From contig OX388320.1 in NCBI GenBank assembly GCA_947579605.1, positions 868,001 to 932,000 on the forward strand: 64,000 nucleotides of DNA. Direction: 5' to 3'. The position numbers were made by a program, and so were the translations under genes. Shown here piece by piece: positions 55,731-64,000 of this stretch (its first letter is position 1; every line of letters starts with the position of its first letter). The DNA comes from Athripsodes cinereus (taxonomy: Eukaryota > Arthropoda > Insecta > Trichoptera > Leptoceridae). Below the pieces are notes generated by a model. That model was not told where the DNA came from. It worked only from the letters and a program-made list of their open reading frames with translations, and ran no database searches.

Positions 55731-57000
55731 CAACACTAATATTCGATGACATTCGTCGATTTTCCGTTCTGTGTTTTGTCCTTTGTTAATTTCTGTCAAG
55801 CTGTTTTCGTATTTCGGTGTTTTTTGTAAGTGGATTGAGGATAATTGTTAAAATATGACATTGCAAAACATTAAGTCACATTTAAAACAAGATCCCTCAT
55901 AATAGTGCATTATGGGATGAAAAAATCACCTGTCATGGAAATGCAAGGTTGTAATTTGTAATTTCTTCTTATTTACTATTATTTTTGTATGATTTAAAGC
56001 ATTAATGATTTTGATATATGTTTTTACTTTATAGATGAAACGCAATGTGGAAAATAACGTGGAATTACAGAATGAAAGTGCACCATCAAGTAACCATTTG
56101 GTGAGTAACATTGTTCTAACCTTGAGTGCTTGTGGATGGACTAATTAGGTTATTTTAATTTAATGAATATTTTTTGCTTTACAGATTACAGGATTTAATG
56201 TTAAAAACCATGTGATGAAATGAAAGTGAAACTTCAACCATCAATTTGGTATGTAATATTGGACTAACATTGATTTTGTTTGTGAATGAACTAACTTTAT
56301 TAGTTATCATTTGGTTTAATAAATCATTTTTGTACTTTTAGACTGTGGAGGAAACAAATGAGGTTGTGATTGAGTATATACATTGAAGGAGACCCACCGT
56401 CCACCTGGATAGTTCAGAAATCTGGGGACTTACATTTATCCGACTAAATTTCTACACTAACAAATTTGTCCACACAAGTGGTGCCATAATATATGTTAAG
56501 ATCAAAAGCATTTACAGCTCTACAAATAATGAATCTTTATAAAGTCCAGTCCATGATGAGTTGGTATGAGATGTTTAATTTGCAATAATTGTTTTATCAA
56601 CAAGCCAAATTTTTATTGACGATTAACTAAAATTTGTACTTTACAGAATGTTGCAGAACATCAACAAATTGGTGAAAATGTTGCTTTGGATTTGGTGTCA
56701 CCTACATCAACATCAAAAGTTTGTATACTTCAAATCCTGTTATTTTAATTTCAATTCTTTTGTTTACAAAAATAACTTTTAGTTATATATATTATTTTTA
56801 ATTTTACAGAAAAAAGGTCAAATGTAATTATCAAAAGGCTAGTAGAAAACAAATTAGTAGAATTGGGGCATTCATACTCAAACAGAAAGGGTCAACTGTC
56901 AGCATGAAAAATTTTTGTTCCCATAGAAAAAAGTTGCAGAGAAGAATGCCAAAATAAAATAACTCCCGTAGAGCAACAACGTGGTATGATTAGAATTTTT
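55731..57000 (+). pseudogene. Multi-exon gene remnant, transposon-derived or host
   Basis: Candidate parts: an untranslated first exon ending before GTAAGT (55826); 56035-56100, acceptor TTTATAG, 22 codons MKRNVENNVELQNESAPSSN..., donor GTGAGT; 56185-56248, acceptor GCTTTACAG, donor GTATGT; 56342 onward, acceptor CTTTTAG, TVEETNEVVIEYIH then stop; 56647-56718, acceptor CTTTACAG, NVAEHQQIGENVALDLVSPT...; and 56810 onward, acceptor TTTTACAG. The last reads SNVIIKRLVENKLVELGHSY, SNRKGQLSA, TGA, KIFVPIEKSCREECQNKITP, VEQQRGMIR. Exons 2 and 3 look like related copies (GAAAGTG..ACCATC/TCAA...TTTG). Phases do not all agree: exon 3 is frameshifted and the 56718 donor is weak. The final block, with C..EC.NKI, is reminiscent of an insect protein family often found in transposons, which I cannot name. 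Confidence 0.45.
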
Positions 57001-57027
57001 ATTTTTTTAATTTATTTTCATATAATG

Positions 57028-57295
57028 AAAACAAAATTGTTTTTGGTTTTACTACGATTTATTTGTTTAATAAGTTACCAGGTTTCGACCTATGAGGTCA
57101 TTGTCAAACTAAATTTACTATAGGCCGTGTTGTTACTTAAATACTATGTCTTATTAGGTAGGTATAACAATATATTCTTAGAGCTAAGGTTTTATATAAT
57201 GCAAAAATTATTGAGGGAAATTCAGAAAGAACAGTTGGTTGTGTTGTATATCAATATAATGGAGTTTTACAAAATCAACGTCGACTCAATCAATT
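57028..57295. mobile_element. T element
   Basis: AAAATTGTTTTTGGTTTTACT, ACCAGGTTTCGACCTATGAG, GTCATTGTCAAACTAAATTTA at the left; AACAGTTGGTTGTGTTG and ACAAAATCAACGTCGACTCAATC at the right. It follows the exon-like cluster directly. The 75-residue frame here is not a gene. Confidence 0.7.
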
Positions 57296-57371
57296 TATTT
57301 ATTTTGTTAATACCTACACTTATTACAAACAAACAACTATTACAGATTATATAGTATAACTTGAATATTGT

Positions 57372-57608
57372 ATGGTTTGCAAGCCAGTGAAGTTTGTTAA
57401 ATTATTTTACAACATATTATCAACACTATGTTCCAGCTATGTTCCAACAACAAAAAGAAATAAAAACAAAATGCACTCGATTGCACCGATCGAGGCAATA
57501 ACAATGAAGACAAAAAGAAAAACATTCAGTCGTGAAATGAATACGCTATTACAAAAAAAAACACAAGCAATGACTGATGCTCAGGGGGGGGGGATCAGTC
57601 CTCTCTGA
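57372..57608 (+). other. Open frame of unknown meaning, possibly a further exon
   Basis: 78 codons; residues 28 to 70 are Lys/Thr/Met-rich (TTKRNKNKMHSIAPIEAITM, KTKRKTFSREMNTLLQKKTQ) and end in a G run. It lies just past the T element and before an AATAAA at about 57850. It could be the tail of the remnant above, but I see no domain and no splice link. Confidence 0.3.
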
Positions 57609-59384
57609 ATAAAAACTGGGGGAGGGGAGCCTCACCACATTCAAGACAATCATCAACCAGAACCCTGAAGAGATCTAGAAATAGCACCTTTGAATTTTGG
57701 CAATGATGAAAAGTATAATTCAACATCCCTGAAGAAAGAGTTGTAATTTCTGCACGACCTTTGGAAGAATCCTATAATACTCGTACGATATATTTATTAT
57801 GTCTTTATAAATTGTCCTTATTTTTATATTTTTTCAATTGAATTTTTTAATAAATTATTATATTACATAAGAACTTAATAGAAAGAAATCATTTTTATTT
57901 CCTTGCTACTTTTTTTACTTATATATTGATCACAATGTTTATTTGTAAAATGTGAATAATTATTCTAATAATATTATTATTTTTGCTAGATTTTTTCAAA
58001 TAATAATTATAGTGTTATTAGGAAAATAGATCACATTTTACAACTAAACGCGATTAATATTATTGGACTTTTGACAGCTTGTAAGGTCATGTATAGGTAC
58101 CTACGTAAGTATGACAAGTAAATTAATTGATTCGTACCAACGATTCGTTCTGCAACGAACTTCAAGTTGATGACGTCACTGTGAAGAAGTTGTTGGTAAA
58201 TGTACCAATGAATTGGCTGCGAAGTCAATAGATCTGTACTAGTGAATCGTTCGTACGAACTCTGGTCCTAATTTGATAGTACGTACCAATGATTCGTTGT
58301 GAAATTTCGTTAGTATTTTTCTCAGTGCAAAGACTGCCATTTGTAGGCGTTTCAGTTGAATCTGCCGTAGTCCTACATACAGCAAGTTGCAGTAGTATTG
58401 TCTGGAGACTTGTATGGCAGAAATTAACGTTTTTGTGCACTTGTGCGTTAATGTCTAATATCCTCTTAAGATACTAGAGTTTGAAGTTCATTATCTTTTA
58501 CTCCTGAGTTTTAGTTAGGTGTGAAGACTCACAGCCGTATGCATAGAACGAATAAGATGATACAGACATATAGGCGATTCTGTTCTGCTACAGAGTTCAG
58601 ACGCCTGCAAAAATCTGTTCATATTATTGAAAGTCCCGCTGGCAGCTTCTATGCGGATTGGTTGTTCCAAATAACTGCATACAAATCCTCTCTGTATTAT
58701 AAAATGGTAAAATATAAAATAATTTTCATTTGATGAAAAAAATATGTGTATGAGTATCAAAAACTCGAGATGTTTTAGTCGTATGTAGGTATATAGTTAT
58801 ATAAGGGTACTAGATACAAAAATAATTTATGTAGCAGTCTAGTTAGTCAACTTCCTGGTCTTTCGCGATGAATCAAAGATTGCAAAAGAAAACCTAATAA
58901 AAATAAAACAGAGTATTTTCAGTCATTCAAACCACAATTTTTGAATACTCGTTCAAATATATCTAGACTGCAAACAAAGTAATTGATACGGTGGTTTATT
59001 GTGTAAACAATTTTGTTATTAGGTATTTCATAGTACAACCATCAGCCCCCCTTGTCAATACAGGGGGCGTAGAGAGCACAAAGGGAGGTCTATGTATATT
59101 TACAAAGCACTGACATGGAAATACTGCAGATTCGTACATATTGAACTCATTTTGAAACAAAATATGAAGTAATTAGTTAATTCGTTATGTGAATATTTGC
59201 AAATGTCTATAAAAATCTCCGGAATATAAGAAATTTCTAATTATATAACTGATATTTTTTTATACCGTGTTGTATTTGACATTGTACAGTACATTAATAT
59301 TATTATCAATATAGAGAGAAGAATAAAATAAATTCTTATTCTAATTTATTTATATATAGAAACATTTCTATTTCTACATATTTG
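57609..59384. other. Non-coding stretch
   Basis: 58130-58310 contains a recurring ATTCGTT block (ACCAACGATTCGTTCTGC, ACCAATGATTCGTTGTG, AGTGAATCGTTCGTACG), perhaps a short degenerate repeat. Small frames at 58.0-58.7 kb on both strands have no domain. Confidence 0.4.
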
Positions 59385-59525
59385 GTAGGTAATAGTACAT
59401 TATTCGGTAATTTACAATGTCTTGCTGTTGCAGCCCCACTAGGTACAAATTACTTGTATTGGGGCTAACAACAAACAACAAAAACATTACAAATGTAAAA
59501 AAACCCAAAGAAACATTAAAATAAG
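59385..59525 (-). mobile_element. LINE 3' tail fragment
   Basis: The minus strand has TTGTTAGCCCCAATACAAGTAAT and GTACCTAGTGGGGCTGCAAC, a recurring insect LINE 3' end. Confidence 0.4.
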
Positions 59526-59707
59526 AACACTCACAAATTTACAGCAACGAAGGAAACATATTTTACTTATATTCATCTCTGCTCTCATCTGTCAAGAAAT
59601 TCCATGACCTATTAATATATTTAAATCAGTGACGAGGTATGCCGCTCATTGTGAATATCTTATTTTTGTATAGACAGAATCACCTGGATATTTATTAAAA
59701 AAAAAAA

Positions 59708-59825
59708 GTACATCTGGGTTCGTGATGAAACCAAATGCACTCCGAATACCCTTATACTAAAAATATATTGTACCATTAAGATGTAGTAAATCGGCAATGA
59801 GATTAAAACTACGTAAATGCTAAGA
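59708..59825 (-). mobile_element. S3 SINE, 3' part
   Basis: ACATCTGGGTTCGTGATGAAACC, ACTCCGAATACCCTTATAC and GATGTAGTAAATCGGCAATG. The tRNA head is lost. Confidence 0.6.
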
Positions 59826-60156
59826 ATCCGTTGGCTGAGGCACTTTTATAAATTCCTTGATATTATGGATACAATTTTTTACTACATACTTGCTCTAACT
59901 GTTCATCGCTGTACAGTGGGTGAGTGGATCGAATTATAGCGATTCTTTCTAAGTTTTTCTCATTATAGGGATAATAATCAGTACAGCATTTGCCACAACT
60001 TTAAGGAGGTACTCCTGACACGGATACTATCTTAGAAACGTCAAATTAATATAAATTATTGACAATTCACATAACGTACATATAGTCAATTTACACAGAT
60101 GCAAAATCACTCACTATTGGCTGGAATGCCTAAAAATCAATAAAAAAAAATTACGC
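59826..60156. other. Non-coding stretch
   Basis: Nothing recognised. Confidence 0.5.
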
Positions 60157-60325
60157 AGATCGAGCTTGTCTCAAATAAAGATATGATTCGTATATTATGG
60201 GTTCAAACACATCATATACCTACATGTAACACCGAGACACAGGGCAATTTGTAAAAGGACATTTTTCATTCTGTCCTAGCCGAGAATCGAGCCCGGGACC
60301 TCGTGACTCAAACGAAATAACGATC
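60157..60325 (-). mobile_element. S2 tRNA-derived SINE
   Basis: On the minus strand, CGAGGTCCCGGGCTCGATTC is the B box, then AGGGCAATTTGTAAAAGGAC-type body and AAGCTCGATCTGCG end. The A-box half is damaged. Confidence 0.7.
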
Positions 60326-61189
60326 TTCTTTTATTTATTTAACAATTTGAGGGTACGGATAATTGTTTAATTACCCACTATTATCCGTGAATTACCCAGA
60401 AAATAGGTCTTCTACTCTTTTTAGTCGGTTTCAGCACTTTAGACTTTGTCACTGTAAATAACGGACTGTTTTATTTAATTGATAAATTTTATTTAATACC
60501 TACTGTTGAAATGCTTAATTCTAGTATATTATTTATAATCATTTATTTTATTTTTACTCTTAGTAATTTATGTTTACAACCCATATAAATATATGTTTAA
60601 TTAATTTTATCATATCACATTTGGTAACTATTGATGAATTTCTGATTTTTTATTTGAAGCTCTGTAATTGTCTAATCTGTTTAATTATTATTTACAATCT
60701 GGAATGTTAAAGTACCTCATTTATATTATTTAAAGAATTTTAACTCTTAATTTATATGTGAATTTGTATCGTATACATATTTTTTGTCCGTCTTATGCCG
60801 TATACAACTGATAATAGATAAATAAATAAATTATTCATCGTTACTGGCCAGCTTCATGACAGCCAGTCTCCAAAAGATCCTTCTAGATGAGATCCGCATC
60901 ACGAACAACCTCGATGAACCCTCTGCTCAGAAGCAGAGTTAATGAACTCTGAAATAGTCGAGGCGTGTCTGGTTGGGAGTTAAGTGTTTTTAGAAAACTT
61001 CAAGGAGTCATTAATATAATTCAAAATATTTCGTTAACGTCATTTATCTTTTTATAATAAACATTAACGAAAAAAATAAATCTAATTTAATGCTTCAAGT
61101 TTTCACGTCCTTATAATAAATAGCACAGGGTGCATCTTAAATTTCTTTTTTCTATTCCAAAATACAAAAATACTTCATTATATTTATAT
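60326..61189. other. Non-coding stretch
   Basis: 60785-60835 (TTATGCCGTATACAACTGATAATAGATAAATAAATAAATT) is a retroposed tail. 60850-60970 is GC-richer and unassigned. Confidence 0.45.
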
Positions 61190-61470
61190 TTAGAAAGCCC
61201 TTATACGAGAGGAGTGTCGTGGGCAGAATGCGAGTATATGGAGTGAATGGGTGATGAAAGATGACGAAGAGGGTGTATTTAGTATTAAAAGAGGAGGTGT
61301 GAGAAAGCACGGACATCCGAGAACTACGTGGTTTGACCACGTGGTCAAATTCTCTAGGACGACCGCATTTTGAGTAAAAGAAGGCGAAAGATGTAAGGAT
61401 GCATCAATATGGCGTTCCGTTCTCTCTGTCTACCTTATTAGGGACATGGCGTGATGGTATAGATAGATTA
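61190..61470 (+). pseudogene. LINE family A C-terminus with intact 3' end
   Basis: RSVVGRMRVYGVNG, a stop, then GVRKHGHPRTTWFDHVVKFS, and after a frameshift EGERCKDASIWRSVLSVYLI, RDMA and stop at 61452-61454. The 3' end is GACATGGCGTGATGGTATAG with an ATAGATAGATT tail. Confidence 0.75.
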
Positions 61471-61524
61471 ATAATCCTATAGTTACTCTCACTTTCTTCT
61501 GTACTGGCATAGTACTGACAGATT

Positions 61525-61612
61525 AGAGAGTTGAAAGAAAAAAAAATTGTCACCTAAACGGATAAATGAGAGTTCTTGGACTCCTGAAATATCCGACAAA
61601 TAAAGTTATTTC
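61525..61612 (+). mobile_element. R1-like LINE 3' end, second subfamily
   Basis: GTACTGACAGATTAGAGAG at 61508, TTGTCACCTAAACGGATAAA, GGACTCCTGAAATATCCGAC and AAATAAAGTTATTTCAACA match the minus strand of 45.03-45.15 kb. One stem base is lost (AGAGT for AGGAGT). Confidence 0.75.
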
Positions 61613-61619
61613 AACATTC

Positions 61620-61920
61620 AACTTTCTTCTGTAAGTTTTCAAATGTCCTGTAAAAAGCAAACGTCCTTAAAACTTAACGAATAAGACAATTTACATCTAA
61701 AATTCAGATATATGTATGCATGTTTATTATTTGCAATTAATTCGCTGGTTTCTCCACATTTTACATCTTAAATTCAGCGATGAGGTCTGCCACCCATCCT
61801 GAATGTCTTGGTTTCATATTGACACGGAGAGGACAGTTTGCATGTTGGTTATATGCAGCTGGTCTGCTGGCTACCCCACTTGTGGGATATTCCGTGATGG
61901 TATAGTAGTAGGTAGTAGTA
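61620..61920 (+). mobile_element. S1 SINE-like repeat, two overlapping pieces
   Basis: 61620-61715 is the 5' half (GTAAGTTTTCAAATGTCCTG). 61758-61915 runs from ATTTTACATCTTAAATTCAGCG through GGTCTGCCACCCATCCTG, GACACGGAGAGGACAGTTTGC and GCTACCCCACTTGTGGGATA to CCGTGATGGTATAGTAGTAGG. ACATCTTAAATTC-type sequence is present in both, so this is either a duplication or two insertions. Confidence 0.75.
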
Positions 61921-62429
61921 GTTTCTCCACTTGTGTGAGATACCGTGATGTGATGGATGCATGTTTATCTATAACCCTGTTCTTACTTTGTTCCCTAGTT
62001 ACACTTTTTGTGAGCGACTCTATTCGTTTGGTAAACTTTATTCGATTGTTTTTTAAAGCACATAAATCCACTATTCAGTGTGTCGATAATAATAATATGA
62101 ATAGATGGATGTAAAACAGTGATTCTGAATAGACCACAAATTGTAATTTGATCTGAGATGTTATAATAATAATAACAATACATTTAAGTAGTGTGGTATG
62201 AGCGAATGTATTAAGTGTCGTATTTTTCTCTCATCAATTCCATTCTAAGCCACTATAAGTGAATCAGCAAATCTCCCCTTTGGAATAACTAAATTCATTG
62301 TCTTCCCCTTTTCATTTGTGTTGGCATCACGAAAAGCTCAATCTCCCCTCAAGTTTCAGTGAAGATGCTACTTCTCCTAACAGTTTATAAACATACATAA
62401 TTATACATATAAGTACTACTGCTAATATC

Positions 62430-63025
62430 TCATCACGGTTTATACCATAAGTGAGGTAGCCAGCATACCAACCACATGTATAAAACATGCAATCCGTCCT
62501 TTCAATGCCAACAAAAAATCTCAATTTCAATTCAATTCAATTCAATTTTATTCAAGAAACATTTTTTAACAATATGTATTCACAAATTTAAAATATAATT
62601 TTTCGAATGTTTCGTGATTAAAACTGTGGAATTCCATATTTATTATTAATTTATATTAAAAGAAGCTTTGTATTTTCCACTAGAATAACTTTAATTAGAG
62701 TTAAAACGTTTTTGGAACTACTTGTTCCATCATCACTAACAATGCTAAACATACGTCCTTGAAAATAATATGTTTAGTATTGTTACTGATGATGGAACAA
62801 GTAGTTCCATAAACGTTTTATCTCTAATTAAAGTTATTCTAGTGGAAAATACAAAGTTTCTTTTAATATAAATTAATTATCAAAATGTTACTCGTCACCG
62901 AAACCGAATTTAAGATATAAAATGTAATTCTTTTTTCGAACACCTTGCTTTAAAAAACATGACACTCGAAAACTTACGGAAAAGAGTGTGGGAGACCAAT
63001 TTTTTGCTGGGGGCTCTACGGAACA
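62430..63025 (-). mobile_element. S1 SINE-like repeat split by a hairpin element
   Basis: 62430-62520 has CATCACGGTTTATACCATAAG to CCAACAAAAAATC. 62894-63025 has GAATTTAAGATATAAAATG, ACACTCGAAAACTTACGG, GTGGGAGACCAATTTTTTGC and GGCTCTACGG. The 370 bp in between are foreign. Confidence 0.7.
62521..62893. mobile_element. Hairpin element inserted in S1
   Basis: Arms of about 110 bp at 62645-62754 and 62769-62878 are near-perfect inverted copies (TTCCACTAGAATAACTTTAA / TTAAAGTTATTCTAGTGGAA; ACTACTTGTTCCATCATC / GATGATGGAACAAGTAGT). An ATTCA repeat and T-rich sequence fill 62521-62644. No coding region. Confidence 0.8.
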
Positions 63026-64000
63026 TTGTTAAAATATGTAGGTATACTTAGGTTATTTGAAAGATATCGGCTCTGCGTTAAACTCGCCCATGGCACAATA
63101 TCATTTCTCTGTATCATCTTATTTAAAAATTCTGTATTAGCTTGTGTTCTATTTTGTGCAACAAATTTTATAAATAATAATAAATAAACCTTTATTGGTA
63201 TCAAAATATACAGTAGGTATATAAGTACATACAGAGAGCACCTTAAGGCTAGCTTATCGCATATGCAATTTCTTCCAGCCAACCCGTTTATTATTATAAT
63301 ATTATGAAGGTATGTACTGAATTTATTCTCGGCAAAAAGATGAGAAAACGTGTGAGATAAGTAAAAAGAAACTTAGGTTTGAATAGTTGTTTTAAAATAA
63401 TAAAGGAAAGGAAGGAAAGAAGGATATAGTGACAGCAGTATTATAATATATGTTATGTTAGTAGAAGTAGTAGTAGGTATAATACTCGAGATCTGAAGGA
63501 CTCTCTTCCGTTTAGACGTCATCAGTAGTAGAGCACCGAGACATGGCCACTCTGTCACGTAGCAGTAACACTAGCCAAGAGCCTGGAGACATCAGGATAA
63601 TAATATGGAACATGGCGGGACAATAACTCCTTCACATGAATCCTTGAAGAGGCACTGGAAAAACGATACTTTTGTTACAACTTTCAAAGTGTTTGAAGCT
63701 GTAAAATATTATTTACGTTATCTTTATAGGGTGGGAAAATCTCTTTGTGAATTGGAATACCTAATCGAATATTTTTTATATTCCTAATTATTTATAGTTA
63801 TACCTATACGTTTGATCCTCTTGTATATCGTGCCTTAAAATGATTAATTTAATAAATTATCGATGTTGGCAATACGTTTTCTTTTAATAACTCATTATCA
63901 AATGAAATCACGGAAATCATGCAGTTAGTCCTCTGATTACTCAACATATAGGAAACGTCGTGATACGATATATCTAGTTATATAGATATAGAGACATTAC
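63026..64000. other. Non-coding end of window
   Basis: 63170-63260 resembles a minus-strand LINE tail (AATAAACCTTTATTGGTATC, CTAGCTTATCGC). 63480-63560 (GGACTCTCTTCCGTTTAGACG) is of mixed composition and unassigned. No gene seen. Confidence 0.4.

Noticed and set aside
61803..62114. 103-codon plus-strand frame
   Set aside because: The first third is S1 repeat sequence; the rest has no motif.

Overview
The window looks like AT-rich, repeat-packed, non-coding DNA from an insect, most likely a moth or butterfly. The basis is the low GC, the TAGGTACCTACCT-type runs, several tRNA-derived SINE families, and many C-terminal fragments of non-LTR retrotransposons (LINEs). I found no host gene with a complete, convincing coding region. 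Almost every protein-like signal is a piece of a transposable element, and most are truncated, frameshifted or interrupted by stops.

The main elements from left to right are: a LINE C-terminal piece at the left edge; scattered SINEs (2.4-6 kb); an R1-like LINE, truncated at its 5' end, sitting inside an inverted-repeat element with a 12-bp target duplication (7.4-9.1 kb); a piggyBac-type non-autonomous element with TTAA on both sides (10.4-11.0 kb); a palindromic T element amplified into three 169-bp tandem units (11.6-12.2 kb); a 177-bp tandem duplication (19.7-20.0 kb); a possible hAT end and a BEL/Pao-like gag remnant (20.2-21.0 kb); a T element split by a SINE (22.5-22.9 kb); a pogo/Tigger-like element with nested insertions (25.2-25.9 kb); a LINE C-terminus with a possible PD...D endonuclease motif (28.7-29.3 kb); and a short hAT-type element with a perfect 8-bp target duplication (31.6-31.9 kb).

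Farther right are LINE-in-LINE nesting (34.5-36.0 kb), a 429-bp terminal-inverted-repeat element carrying two TGACGTCA palindromes (38.8-39.2 kb), a LINE inserted in a T element with a 14-bp duplication (40.5-41.3 kb), more LINE remnants (42.8-45.4, 49.7-52.8 and 61.2-61.6 kb), a 184-bp tandem duplication (46.2-46.6 kb), a long near-perfect hairpin (54.9 kb), and a SINE split by a hairpin element (62.4-63.0 kb).

The one place with exon-intron texture is 55.8-57.0 kb. Short exon-like blocks there are bounded by plausible splice sites and lead into a longer coding-like block with conserved-looking cysteines and one stop. It may be the remains of a multi-exon gene, either transposon-derived or host.

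The families interact in readable ways. The commonest SINE-like repeat (S1, about 20 pieces) ends like LINE family A, which suggests that LINE mobilised it. Four R1-like 3' ends share a small stem-loop. Target duplications give an insertion order at several nests. Names such as S1, S2, T element and LINE A/B are labels for this window only.
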